The notes: generated by a model from the letters alone, not told the origin. 27,811 nt of DNA from JBPOJN01 sp052033505 (GCA_052033505.1 JBPOJN010000057.1:1-27811), one strand, 5' to 3'; shown: positions 17,479-25,227, numbered from the stretch's first letter. Made by a program: numbers and translations.

Positions 17479-17786
17479 GCCTCTCCTTTGACGATGCGTT
17501 CTCCTTCGGCGGGCGTCAGTTCGACGACCGTGGTGAGGCCTTTTTCTCCCGAGCCCCCGCCGCCCAAGACCAAGTAACGTTCGGCGATTTTCACCAGATA
17601 AAGACTGTGATGGGGATCCAGGCGCGCGACGTCCAAGACCGTCGCCCACGCCCCGCCTAAACGCCCGCGAAAAAGGCGGCTGCGCGGGATCACGAAGCGA
17701 AATACCACGACGGCGAGCGCGAGCACGAGAATCAGTCCCGCAAGCATTTTGACGAAGAGCCAGCTGAAATCAGGGGTCGTATCCAT
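17475..17786 (-). CDS. fliO: FliO-like membrane protein
   Basis: The 103-residue protein has one N-terminal transmembrane helix (about 9-31) and a small cytoplasmic domain. That domain has the FliO pattern: VARLDPHHSLYLVKIAER, YLVLGGGGSGEKGL and a final ..VVEL segment. FliO assists FliP assembly in flagellar export gates and is not a usual injectisome component. The gene lies between the FliN-like gene (4 nt gap) and sctR (ATGA overlap), the flagellar position fliN-fliO-fliP. No Shine-Dalgarno is visible before its ATG. Identification rests on the domain pattern, size, topology and gene position together; each alone would be weak. Confidence 0.8.
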   Translation of the reverse strand: MDTTPDFSWLFVKMLAGLILVLALAVVVFRFVIPRSRLFRGRLGGAWATVLDVARLDPHHSLYLVKIAERYLVLGGGGSGEKGLTTVVELTPAEGERIVKGEA

Positions 17787-17790
17787 AAGT

Positions 17791-18324
17791 TTATTTGAAG
17801 AGCTTCAAAATGCGGACGCCTAAATTCCCTTCGACCTCGACCAACTCCCCTTTTCCGATCACGCGGCCGGCGGCGACCAGGTCCACGGGATCCAAAGGCG
17901 GGCGGTCCAGGTCCAGGACTTGACCCATGCGTAGTCCGAGCAGGTCTTTGACGGTGTAGCTCTTACGTCCCATGACGATCACCAGAGGTACGTTCATATC
18001 CGGTGCAAGATCGAGAATGTCCCCGGATTCTTCAGATCCTTCCGAAACTTCGTCATAGGATTCAGGCTCCCCTTCTTGTCCAGGCGCTCCGCCTTCACCT
18101 TCTTCTTGTTCTGGGAATTGTTCCGAAAAAAATTCGTCCTCTCCGCCCTCTTTTGCAGTCACCACACGGTGATCAATGCGCGTCGGTTCTTCGCCGCCGA
18201 AAGCTACGTGCTTCTGGGTCACTGAAACATCATGAATTTCAGTCTTACCCGTGTCGCCTTCCATGGGTTCATCCATGTCCTCGATCGCGTCGAGTTCGGA
18301 GAGATAGGGATCGTTTTTATCCAT
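17791..18324 (-). CDS. sctQ: FliN/SctQ-C-like SpoA-domain protein
   Basis: The 177-residue protein has a long, acidic, Glu/Gly-rich N-terminal region (1-103), probably disordered. A C-terminal SpoA domain (104-177) follows: ILDLAPDMNVPLVIVMGRKS, LLGLRMGQVLDLDRPP, DLVAAGRVIGKGELVEVEG and GVRILKLF. This is almost a textbook FliN domain. With the FliM-like protein encoded upstream it should build the cytoplasmic sorting platform or C-ring. In many injectisomes sctQ is one gene with an internal start giving SctQ-C; here the two parts are separate genes, as fliM and fliN are. A 27 nt gap separates it from the upstream gene. Confidence 0.88.
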   Translation of the reverse strand: MDKNDPYLSELDAIEDMDEPMEGDTGKTEIHDVSVTQKHVAFGGEEPTRIDHRVVTAKEGGEDEFFSEQFPEQEEGEGGAPGQEGEPESYDEVSEGSEESGDILDLAPDMNVPLVIVMGRKSYTVKDLLGLRMGQVLDLDRPPLDPVDLVAAGRVIGKGELVEVEGNLGVRILKLFK

Positions 18325-18351
18325 AATAATGAAGTCCTTAAAATTTGTTCT

Positions 18352-19302
18352 TTAGAGAATTTCCCGTTCGGCTCTTAAAATTTTCACCTTCAGAGAGGCA
18401 TGGTCCGGCACGATCTCGGCGAAGAAACTGCCACACTCCCCCTGTCCGACGCGAAGCGATAAATGACCGGCCAATCGTCCCGACTGCACGTGGGCTCCCG
18501 TATCCTCCAAGACGACGACGTCCCCCACTTCGAGGGCGTTGATGTCCGCCACTTTTAAAGGCACGCGTCCCAACTCGCTCCAGAGCGAGGTTTTGATGAA
18601 TCCCAGACGCGCCAACTTGGCTGTGTCCGAAATCTCCGGCGCTTCCGAAGCCTCCACTCCATCGGAAACGTTCGCAGCCATGCTCTCAGCCATGATACGC
18701 GGCAGAAGCAAACGCGCGTAGCCGGACCTACCTCTGAAAGACAGTTTCAGGGGAATCTGCAGGGCGTCTTCCGAATCTTCCTCAGAAAAAGAAACGGCGG
18801 GCGCGAGTTCGTCCTGCGAAAAAACAAGCCCCTGCATGCGAAAATGGAGCGGCGCTCCCTCTTCGGACTGCAAGGACTTCGCCTCAAAAACGCCCGCGAA
18901 TATTTTCAGAAAAAGAAACGTCAAGACGCCTTCTTCGATCTCGGTCAAAGGACGCATCGAAACCGGAAACTCCCCTGCGCCTCCCAAGAGCTTGTCGACG
19001 GCCGCATGGGCGATCAGGGGATCGATCTCGAGGACGGCTTTTTCAGGGGAGGGCGACAGAGAAAAAGTCAGGTAGATTCCCTGAGGGGCGAGCGCGCGTA
19101 TTTTTTCGTTTAAAGACGCCCAAGACGGTTTTTCGAGGCGGCAGGAAAAGTCCTGAGAGAGTTCCCGTGAGAGAGTCTCCTGAATCACGCGGCGTAAACT
19201 CGAAAAAAAATCGGAACCCGCGCGGAACTTCCGAAGAAGAATCTTCATTTCTTCTTCGCGGGCGTCGATCTTGGGAATTTTTTCAAACGGAAAAGGTTTC
19301 AT
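18352..19302 (-). CDS. FliM/SctQ-like C-ring or sorting-platform protein
   Basis: The 316-residue protein has a middle domain like FliM/SctQ with VLEIDPLIAHAAVDKLLGGAG (key LLGGAG at 105-110) and RPLTEIE (117-123). A SpoA-type C-terminal domain follows (about 245-316), with ALEVGDVVVLED and LSLRVGQGECGSF. The N-terminus lacks the LSQ.EID.LL motif by which flagellar FliM binds CheY-P, so no chemotactic switch role is expected. It lies between the SctP/FliK-like and FliN-like genes. With the FliN-like product it likely forms the sorting platform that docks on SctK/FliG and SctL. No clear Shine-Dalgarno site precedes the ATG, which lies 8 nt after the sctP stop. Confidence 0.82.
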   Translation of the reverse strand: MKPFPFEKIPKIDAREEEMKILLRKFRAGSDFFSSLRRVIQETLSRELSQDFSCRLEKPSWASLNEKIRALAPQGIYLTFSLSPSPEKAVLEIDPLIAHAAVDKLLGGAGEFPVSMRPLTEIEEGVLTFLFLKIFAGVFEAKSLQSEEGAPLHFRMQGLVFSQDELAPAVSFSEEDSEDALQIPLKLSFRGRSGYARLLLPRIMAESMAANVSDGVEASEAPEISDTAKLARLGFIKTSLWSELGRVPLKVADINALEVGDVVVLEDTGAHVQSGRLAGHLSLRVGQGECGSFFAEIVPDHASLKVKILRAEREIL

Positions 19303-19310
19303 GAATGAAA

Positions 19311-20198
19311 TCAGGCCACTAGCACATTGAGCGATTCAACGGCAATGCCCTTCTCTTCGAGCGCGCGCGTCAAATCCGATTTCTGGGCACGGAAAAGCTG
19401 GCCCACTTCAGGAGACACCGTGATGAACGTCGCTTGGACACGTCCTTCGGTGACGGACACTTTCAATCTCAAACCTTTGAAGAGTTCGTCGTGCAACTGC
19501 ATGTCGATTTCCTTATCGCCGTCAGTCTTCGTGATCACGCGGCAGTAGCGCACGATCTGATCGAGTACGGCTTTTGGGAGCATTTTCGGGGCCGCGATGC
19601 CGGAGGCGGCCGCGGCCGACGCGGAAAGGGTTGCAGGCATCATAGACTGGGCGACTTGCAGCTCCGCTTCGAATTTCGATTTTGCGGTCTGAGCCAAGGC
19701 TTGAGCTTTGGTAAGGCCTAAGTCCGTGGCAAGGGAAGTGCCGCGCCCCTGCTGACGACCCTGGCTGTCACCGCGGAAAGAGTTGCCTCCCTGCCCACCC
19801 TGGCCATGGCCGCGTTCGGAAAGATCGCCGCGGCCGATGACCTTGCGGTCGGCTTCTTTGGCGCGCACCGTGCTCGACGAAGATTCGGACTTTCCGGAAG
19901 GATCGTCGCGATCAGATTTTTTGTCGCGGAAGCGCTTGTCGGCGTCGTCTTTGGGGCGGCTCTCGCGCTCTTGTTGGGAGACCGCGCCGCGGACGGCTTG
20001 CTGGGTTTCCGTCGCAGTAGACTGCGCGGTGGGCTGGGGCCAATTAAGATCTTGCTGCGTGTCTTCCAATACTTTTTCAAAAGGAGGCTTCTCGACGCCT
20101 TTGGGCGTGAGGAGACGGTTGGATTGGGACGCGACCGTGCGCTGCGGGCGATGATCCCGCCGGTAGTCATTCTGCCGATTATCCACTTTATCTGACAT
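19311..20198 (-). CDS. sctP: SctP/FliK-like needle or hook length regulator
   Basis: The 295-residue protein has a low-complexity N-terminal two thirds (about 10-200): charged, Ser/Gln/Gly-rich, with no predicted fold. A compact C-terminal domain (about 213-294) matches the FliK/SctP substrate-switch (T3S4, Flg_hook) domain. DMQLHDELFKGLRLKV (232-247) corresponds to the M.L.P..LG.v.V motif, and LTRALEEKGIAVESLNVLV ends the domain. Such proteins measure needle or hook length and, through SctU/FlhB, switch substrate class. Its partner SctU is not encoded in this window. The gene sits between the FliJ-like and FliM-like genes, the position of fliK. It starts 3 nt after the FliJ-like stop. Confidence 0.82.
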   Translation of the reverse strand: MSDKVDNRQNDYRRDHRPQRTVASQSNRLLTPKGVEKPPFEKVLEDTQQDLNWPQPTAQSTATETQQAVRGAVSQQERESRPKDDADKRFRDKKSDRDDPSGKSESSSSTVRAKEADRKVIGRGDLSERGHGQGGQGGNSFRGDSQGRQQGRGTSLATDLGLTKAQALAQTAKSKFEAELQVAQSMMPATLSASAAAASGIAAPKMLPKAVLDQIVRYCRVITKTDGDKEIDMQLHDELFKGLRLKVSVTEGRVQATFITVSPEVGQLFRAQKSDLTRALEEKGIAVESLNVLVA

Positions 20199-20201
20199 AG
20201 T

Positions 20202-20702
20202 TTAAGCCACGTTCTTTAGCTGGTGGATGACGTTCGCCAGCTCATCCATTTCGCGTTCTTCGATCTTCGAAAGTTCTTTTTGTAACTTCTTCCTCCAAAG
20301 ATCCTTGTGCTTCTCGACCACCCGCAAATCCTTCGCGGCGTCGATATAGTCCCGCCGCGCACGCTTCACTGCCAATTCACAATTTTCGATCACCTGCTTC
20401 TGCTCTTCGATCTCCTGGTCTTTCTTCTTCTCGTCGTCTTCGAGTTTCCTCAAGTAATTCACCCTCACGCTTCCGTCGCGCGCGTGGGCCTGGCCTTCGA
20501 GGACTTTCCGGTGGAGCTCGTGGTGCGACTCGCGTTTTTTCTTCCGGATTTCTTCTTTCTCTTCTTCCAGAGTTTTCAGCTTCTTCTTTTCCTTCTCCAA
20601 CCTCACCAAGGCCTGGGCGAGCCGGATCTCGGCCTGTTTCTTCGCCCTCTTCTTCATCTCCAGCATCGGCTGAAGGCGGTACTTAAGCTCAGACTTTTTC
20701 AC
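20202..20702 (-). CDS. sctO: SctO/FliJ-like T3SS stalk protein
   Basis: The 166-residue protein is almost wholly alpha-helical and highly charged. It starts with KSELKYRLQPMLEMKKRAKK, the FliJ opening pattern (F.F.LQ..L..R...), followed by two long coiled-coil helices. SctO/FliJ fits into the ATPase hexamer like the gamma subunit of F-ATPase and contacts SctV. The start is GTG at 20702, 3 nt after the sctN stop; it is chosen because the FliJ motif begins there. The identification rests on coiled coil, N-terminal motif, size and the position directly after the ATPase gene. Confidence 0.85.
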   Translation of the reverse strand: MKKSELKYRLQPMLEMKKRAKKQAEIRLAQALVRLEKEKKKLKTLEEEKEEIRKKKRESHHELHRKVLEGQAHARDGSVRVNYLRKLEDDEKKKDQEIEEQKQVIENCELAVKRARRDYIDAAKDLRVVEKHKDLWRKKLQKELSKIEEREMDELANVIHQLKNVA

Positions 20703-20705
20703 GCG

Positions 20706-22028
20706 TTATCCGAACATCCCCTGGAGCTGGGCGACGGTGTCTTCGAAAGCCACATGATCCTGCGTGCCCTGCTTCAGGAAAGAGTTCACTTCTTCGATTT
20801 TTTCGATGGCGTAGTCGACGCGCGGATCGCTTCCGGATTCGTAGGCGCCGATCAAGATCAGGTCGCGTTCTTTTTCGTAGGCGGCCACGACTTCGCGCAG
20901 TTTCCGCGCGGCTTCGTTGTGCTCGGGCTCGACGATGCCACTCATGACGCGGCTCACGCTCTCGGAGACGTCGATCGCAGGGTAATGCCCGCGGGCGGCC
21001 AAGTCGCGCGATAAGACGATATGGCCGTCCAGGATCGAGCGGACTTCGTCGGCGATGGGTTCGTTCATGTCGTCGCCGGCGACCAATACCGTGTAAAACG
21101 CCGTGATCGAACCTTTGTCCGAATTGCCGGAACGTTCGAGTAGACGTGGGAGCGTCGAAAACACCGACGGGGTGAATCCTTGCCGCGCGGGAGGCTCGCC
21201 AACCGCAAGCCCGATCTCGCGCAAGGCGCGCGCGAAACGCGTGACCGAATCCATCATCAGAAGCACGCGCAAGCCCTTGTCTCGGAAATATTCGGCGACG
21301 GCGGTCGCGGCGTAAGCGGCCTTGGCGCGCACGAGCGACGGTTGGTCGGAAGTCGCGCAGAGGATCACGGATCGCGACAATCCCTCTTCGCCCAAATCGT
21401 GTTCGAGGAAATCCCGGACTTCACGGCCGCGTTCGCCGATCAAGCCGATGACGTTGACGTCCGCTTCCGTATTGCGCGCGATCATGCCGATCGTCGTACT
21501 TTTTCCCACGCCGGCGGCCGCGAAAAGCCCGACACGCTGCCCTTCACCGCAAGTAAGGATACCGTCGATCGCCTTGATACCAACCGAGATCGGCTTCAAA
21601 ACGCGCCGTCTTTTCATCGGATCCGGTGGTTCAGCGTGAACGGGATAATAGGCCTCGGGCACCAAGGGCCCTTTGGTTTCCACGTCAAGTGGCTCGCCCA
21701 AGCCGTCCAAGACACGCCCTAAGAGACTGTGTCCGACCGGCACTTTCAGACAGTCACCGGTCGCCGTCACTTCACTGCCGGGCGCGATGCCTTCAAGGTT
21801 TCCGAGCGGCATTAAGAGCACGTCGTTTTCACGGAAACCCACCACCTCGGCCTTGATGGGTTGGCCATCGCCGTGCGTGGTGCCGATATAGCAAAGCTCG
21901 CCCATTTTCACGTTCGGAATGACGGCTTTCGCGACCAATCCGACGAGCTCGGTCACGCGGCCCTTCACCTTCACCGTGGAGGCTTGCGTTACGTTCTTTT
22001 GGTATTTTTCAAAGTTAATGACGGACAT
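20706..22028 (-). CDS. sctN: T3SS ATPase SctN (YscN; FliI family)
   Basis: The 440-residue protein has Walker A AAAGVGKST (170-178), the following IGLIGERGREV (194-204), Walker B VLLMMDSVTR (255-264) and the F/V/T3 ATPase signature PAIDVSESVS (350-359). Length and N-terminal domain fit SctN/FliI, without an F1-type extra. It is the cytoplasmic hexameric ATPase that strips chaperones from substrates, regulated by SctL and SctO, whose genes flank it. The ATG follows the sctL stop by 14 nt, with GAGGT about 12 nt upstream. Motifs alone do not separate SctN from FliI; context leads me to SctN. Confidence 0.96.
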   Translation of the reverse strand: MSVINFEKYQKNVTQASTVKVKGRVTELVGLVAKAVIPNVKMGELCYIGTTHGDGQPIKAEVVGFRENDVLLMPLGNLEGIAPGSEVTATGDCLKVPVGHSLLGRVLDGLGEPLDVETKGPLVPEAYYPVHAEPPDPMKRRRVLKPISVGIKAIDGILTCGEGQRVGLFAAAGVGKSTTIGMIARNTEADVNVIGLIGERGREVRDFLEHDLGEEGLSRSVILCATSDQPSLVRAKAAYAATAVAEYFRDKGLRVLLMMDSVTRFARALREIGLAVGEPPARQGFTPSVFSTLPRLLERSGNSDKGSITAFYTVLVAGDDMNEPIADEVRSILDGHIVLSRDLAARGHYPAIDVSESVSRVMSGIVEPEHNEAARKLREVVAAYEKERDLILIGAYESGSDPRVDYAIEKIEEVNSFLKQGTQDHVAFEDTVAQLQGMFG

Positions 22029-22042
22029 AAGTTTATTCTACC

Positions 22043-22681
22043 TCAAGCGCTCTCCAAACCCAATGCCTTCCGGATAGCATTTAACTGAGTCTCCAACCGC
22101 GCGTCCACGACACCCATTTCCGTCTCGACCAAACAGCCTCCCGGCGCGACCGACTCGTCTTCTTTGATGGTCAATGAACGGTTTTCCAGTGAAGCCACGA
22201 GGGCCGACTGCTTTTCTTTCAACACGACGGCGTCGGAAGGATGGACGCGCACGGACACGCGCCGGCCTACGGATTGGGAGATCGCATTTTTCACGACGTC
22301 GACGATGGCACCTTGCGCGACCTCGCGACCGATGACTTTTTCCGCTATCTCCATGACCATGCGGATGACCTGCGGCTCGGCGTCGGCGAAAAATTTCTCG
22401 CGTTCAGCCTCGACCTCGACCATGCGGTGGGTCAATTCGCCCAAGGCCTTTTGACGTCCTTCTTCATAACCCCGTTTGCGTTCGGATTCCTTTTCCAGAC
22501 GCGCCCTTTCCTGCAGCGAAGCGGCCTCGCGGCGGAGCCTATTGGCTTCACGGCGCGCGTTGCCGATGATCTCGGCCGCTTCTTCGTATGCCGATAAGAC
22601 GCGATGTTTCAGTATCGGCGCCACCTGGACAGGGCGGAACTCCGGATCGAAATCCACACGTTTGATGATGACGTTTTTCAT
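22043..22681 (-). CDS. sctL: SctL/FliH-like ATPase regulator (stator)
   Basis: I set the start at ATG 22681 (212 residues), overlapping the FliG-like stop as ATGA. The open frame continues upstream to a GTG at 22876, but that part is antisense-like, Cys/His/Arg-mixed sequence inside the preceding gene. Residues about 28-100 are a long coiled coil (YEEAAEIIGNARREANRLRR). Residues about 105-212 match the FliH/SctL/V-ATPase E-subunit domain, with VIRMVMEIAEKVIGREV, VRVHPSDAVVLK and SVAPGGCLVETEMGVVDARL. SctL dimers bind the ATPase N-terminus and connect it to the sorting platform. Its genomic neighbours are the FliG-like gene and sctN. Confidence 0.9.
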   Translation of the reverse strand: MKNVIIKRVDFDPEFRPVQVAPILKHRVLSAYEEAAEIIGNARREANRLRREAASLQERARLEKESERKRGYEEGRQKALGELTHRMVEVEAEREKFFADAEPQVIRMVMEIAEKVIGREVAQGAIVDVVKNAISQSVGRRVSVRVHPSDAVVLKEKQSALVASLENRSLTIKEDESVAPGGCLVETEMGVVDARLETQLNAIRKALGLESA

Positions 22682-23703
22682 AAGCGGCCTTTCGGCTTGG
22701 ACATCACAGGAGCAGCCTTCCAATAGCGTTTCACGATCCCCTTCTCCATGAGGATGGAAATACGTTTTAAAATTTCTTCGCGTTTCGAAGCGATGGCACC
22801 CTGTGAACGCTTGCCCGCATAATCGCGCAAAAACCGTTTCAGCCTGTATCCTTCTTCCGGAGCGAGCCTTAAACACAGGGCCTGCATCCAGGAAACTTCG
22901 GTTTCTTCGACGGCCTGCGCGAAGAAAGAATATCCTATATCGCGAAGAATGTCTTCGACGGGCATACGGTCCAAAGGAAGCGAGACGACGTGTTTCTGGG
23001 CCTCCGCACGCGCAGCGGGAGCCACGGATCCTGGGTGATCGATGCGCTCCCGGATTTCACGCGCGAGTTTCGGGTGAAACCTTGTCAAAAAAGCCCTAAG
23101 CACGTCGGGTTCGACTTTATGAAACGCCTTGCGGATCTCTTCCAACCCCAAATCGCGGAACAGCGCACGCAGATCGTCCCCCTTCATCAAGACGATATGC
23201 GAAAACGAAAACGCTCCCTCGGGAGCAGTCTCGGGAAAAGAAAATCTCTTTTCGATGGAAGAGCGCACGATGTCCGCGACCGCGGACGAGACGAAGTAGG
23301 ACTCATTGACGGTCGGCATCTGGACACGGATCTCTGGAGAAAGCCGGTCCAAGATGTAACGCACTTTATCCCCGGACAGAAAACGGCACATCACCCCGAT
23401 CACACGGGGGGATTCGCCTTCCAGGACTTCAAGCAGCCATCCGGGATGAATGTCGTTTAACAGGGATTGAGGAGCGATCCGGCGCAAGCTCGCGGCTCGT
23501 TTTAAAAGTGCTTCCGGGCCCGAGTCGGGAGAGCCCGCGGAAAAACGTTCGGCAATTTGATTGAGATTCTCTTCGTCCTCGGGGGAGCTGAAAGCGAATA
23601 ACCGCTTTCCCTGATCGCCTTGAAGCGAGCAGAGCGCCGCGACGATTTCATTTTTGCCGGATTTACGGCCCGGACTGGAGAACGATGTCGAAGAGGGCCT
23701 CAT
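22678..23703 (-). CDS. FliG-like protein in the SctK position
   Basis: The 341-residue protein shows two blocks that resemble the FliG middle region. Residues about 86-135 (HPGWLLEVLEGESPRVIGV ... YILDRLSPEIRVQM) match the EHPQTIALIL..L.P..A..VL..LP segment. Residues about 166-222 (FSFSHIVLMKGDDLRALFRD ... IRERID) match the F.DIV.LDDRDIQ.LLR domain. The C-terminal 110 residues are helical and charged but lack the obvious charged torque helix I would need to call a full FliG-C. The gene lies between sctI and sctL, the place of fliG in flagellar operons and of sctK in Ysc operons. A docking role between the SctJ ring and the sorting platform is inferred. No Shine-Dalgarno is seen. Confidence 0.68.
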   Translation of the reverse strand: MRPSSTSFSSPGRKSGKNEIVAALCSLQGDQGKRLFAFSSPEDEENLNQIAERFSAGSPDSGPEALLKRAASLRRIAPQSLLNDIHPGWLLEVLEGESPRVIGVMCRFLSGDKVRYILDRLSPEIRVQMPTVNESYFVSSAVADIVRSSIEKRFSFPETAPEGAFSFSHIVLMKGDDLRALFRDLGLEEIRKAFHKVEPDVLRAFLTRFHPKLAREIRERIDHPGSVAPAARAEAQKHVVSLPLDRMPVEDILRDIGYSFFAQAVEETEVSWMQALCLRLAPEEGYRLKRFLRDYAGKRSQGAIASKREEILKRISILMEKGIVKRYWKAAPVMSKPKGRL

Positions 23704-23721
23704 GATTTTTTTAAGCGAGGC

Positions 23722-24219
23722 TTATTGGAAGCTCGTATTGAGCAATTGCTTGGTGCCAGAATTGACCTGCTCGACGATCTTGCCCGTCAGGTCGATGCTC
23801 AAGGCGATCTGATGCATACCCGCCTGCATCGCGAGAAGTTCGGGCGGCGAAAATTTCCGTCCCGACGTCGTCAGGTCCATGAGGTTTTCCATCTGTAAGG
23901 CCCCGCGGTTCACGTCGGAGAGCAGATCCAAGGTCTTGCCATGAGAACGAATTTCCTGCTGCGACGTCACTTCGGACGTGCGGATTTCCAAGCCTTCGGC
24001 GCTGATGGACTTGGGCTTGAAATTCTGGTCACCCCCGCCAAAAGCGCTCAAGATCTGTTTGGTCATCTCCGACTGCGATTCCAAACGACCCGTCAGGACT
24101 TTTTCGAATTCGGAAACGCCGCCCGTGCCGGCCGACCCGACGGACGGAGCCGATTTCGAGGATTCGGTGACTGCTTTTTCCGCGATATTGGCGACGATGT
24201 TGGATGCGATTTCCGCCAT
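23722..24219 (-). CDS. sctI: SctI-like T3SS inner rod protein
   Basis: The 165-residue protein has a variable, Ser/Gly-rich N-terminal half. Its conserved C-terminal helical region (about 123-162) contains FSPPELLAMQAGMHQIALSI and LTGKIVEQVNSGTKQLL, the pattern of YscI/SctI rod proteins (L.P..L...Q......S...L..K...K...G...L). The related flagellar rod protein FliE shares part of this pattern but is usually about 100 residues. SctI polymerises on the SctR/T gate as the base of the needle. The gene lies 31 nt after the sigma-factor stop and is followed by the FliG-like gene (18 nt). No Shine-Dalgarno is visible. The flagellar equivalent position would be fliE. Confidence 0.75.
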   Translation of the reverse strand: MAEIASNIVANIAEKAVTESSKSAPSVGSAGTGGVSEFEKVLTGRLESQSEMTKQILSAFGGGDQNFKPKSISAEGLEIRTSEVTSQQEIRSHGKTLDLLSDVNRGALQMENLMDLTTSGRKFSPPELLAMQAGMHQIALSIDLTGKIVEQVNSGTKQLLNTSFQ

Positions 24220-24250
24220 AAAATTAAGCTAACTTTAAAATGCGAACGGA

Positions 24251-25123
24251 TTAACGAGCTTGGGCGACGATGACTTCTTCCTGCTCTACCAAACGATCGC
24301 TGCGAACGCGGCCGTTGATTTTCTTGAACAAGATCTCAAGCGCGCGCGCATGGAGACGTGACGTCCAAGACTTCGAGAGACCTAAATCTTCACCCGCTTC
24401 TTCGAGCGTCTTGTTCTGGAAATAGTACATCTTGATGAGCTTGCGTTCCTTGTCCGGCAGGGATTCGATGGCTTCCTTCATGTGCTGCTTGATCTGCTGG
24501 AATTCGGCCGACTGTTCGATGTCCTTGTTCTGCTTGTCTTCCAGTTCCATGCCGTCCTCGGAAGCGTCCATGGAGATGACGTAGATGGAAGCCAAGGAAT
24601 TGACCGTATCGTAGACTTCGGAGATTTCGTTTTCGACCAAACGCGCAGTCGGGCCGGTCTTCTCGGCGACGTATTGGAGGTATTCGTTGGTCGCCTGCTC
24701 GAACTTGATACGGGCATAAAGAGAACGCGGGATCCAGCCGGTCTTTCTCAGACCGTCGTAAATAGCGCCTTTAATGCGGTAATAAGCGAAAGTTTTGAAA
24801 TCGACGTTCAAGCTCGCGTCGAACTTGCGCGCGGCTTCGAGCAGACCCAAACGCGCGTTACACATCACGTCGTCGAAATCGACGGAAGAGGACAGCGTCT
24901 GCATGACCTTGCTGGCGATCGCGGAAGCATAGGGCAGATACTGTTCGATCAGGGCATTGCGCTTCTCCAAATCCTTCTCCGCCTTAGACGGCAAAGGAGC
25001 CGGTTTCCCCTTCAACGGAGACGCCATAGAGACCGCATGCGCAACCGCGCCCTTGATCAACACCGACAGCGGAGCTCGTTTGCTTGATTCTTCTTTTTTC
25101 GGGGCCATCGCTTTAGGTGACAT
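24251..25123 (-). CDS. FliA/WhiG-class (sigma-28 family) alternative sigma factor
   Basis: I choose ATG 25123 (290 residues), with GAGAGGA 6-7 nt upstream; the GTG at 25153 has no such site. After a basic N-terminus, region 2 shows LIEQYLPYASAIASKVM, VDFDDVMCNARLGLLEAARKF and FKTFAYYRIKGAIYDGLRKT, then GWIPRSLYARIKF, the hallmark of FliA/WhiG-type sigma factors. Region 4 contains LPDKERKLIKMYYF, and its helix-turn-helix is LEEAGEDLGLSKSWTSRLHA. FliA normally controls late flagellar genes. Here it heads the sctI-to-sctV gene run, directly after a terminator, so it likely controls T3SS genes or effectors. Region 3 between IPRS and LPDKE is unusually long and acidic. No anti-sigma gene (flgM) was seen. 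Confidence 0.88.
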   Translation of the reverse strand: MSPKAMAPKKEESSKRAPLSVLIKGAVAHAVSMASPLKGKPAPLPSKAEKDLEKRNALIEQYLPYASAIASKVMQTLSSSVDFDDVMCNARLGLLEAARKFDASLNVDFKTFAYYRIKGAIYDGLRKTGWIPRSLYARIKFEQATNEYLQYVAEKTGPTARLVENEISEVYDTVNSLASIYVISMDASEDGMELEDKQNKDIEQSAEFQQIKQHMKEAIESLPDKERKLIKMYYFQNKTLEEAGEDLGLSKSWTSRLHARALEILFKKINGRVRSDRLVEQEEVIVAQAR

Positions 25124-25157
25124 AGAGTTCCTCTCTGGGAGACTCAAGTGCACTTCT

Positions 25158-25171
25158 TATGCCAAGGCATA
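25158..25171. promoter_or_regulatory. 14 bp palindrome upstream of the sigma-factor gene (possible operator)
   Basis: TATGCC-AA-GGCATA is a perfect inverted repeat with a 2 nt centre, extended imperfectly on both sides (CTTATGCC ... GGCATATAAG). It lies about 35 nt before the sigma gene start, inside the only long gap of the T3SS region (25124-25227 up to the terminator). A dimeric regulator could bind here, or it may be chance. I found no good -35/-10 pair and no FliA-type element beside it. Confidence 0.35.
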
Positions 25172-25227
25172 TAAGTAGAAGTAAAACGGAAAAGATACGG
25201 TTTTTAACGGGTTATAGGATTTTTCTC

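Noticed and set aside
17479..17649. N-terminal extension of sctR from a GTG
   Set aside because: Arg/Gly-rich out-of-frame reading of the FliO-like gene; ATG 17478 has a strong ribosome site and begins a signal peptide.
20307..21014. 235-residue open frame on the plus strand, Leu/Phe-rich
   Set aside because: Antisense to sctO and the end of sctN; the Leu/Phe runs are the mirror of Lys/Glu codons of the coiled coil, not membrane helices.
22682..22876. N-terminal extension of sctL from a GTG
   Set aside because: Out-of-frame reading of the FliG-like gene; the SctL/FliH pattern starts after ATG 22681.
25124..25227. A sigma-28-type promoter (TAAA-N15-GCCGATAA) before the sigma gene
   Set aside because: A TAAA exists, but the element 15 nt downstream matches the -10 motif at only one or two positions.
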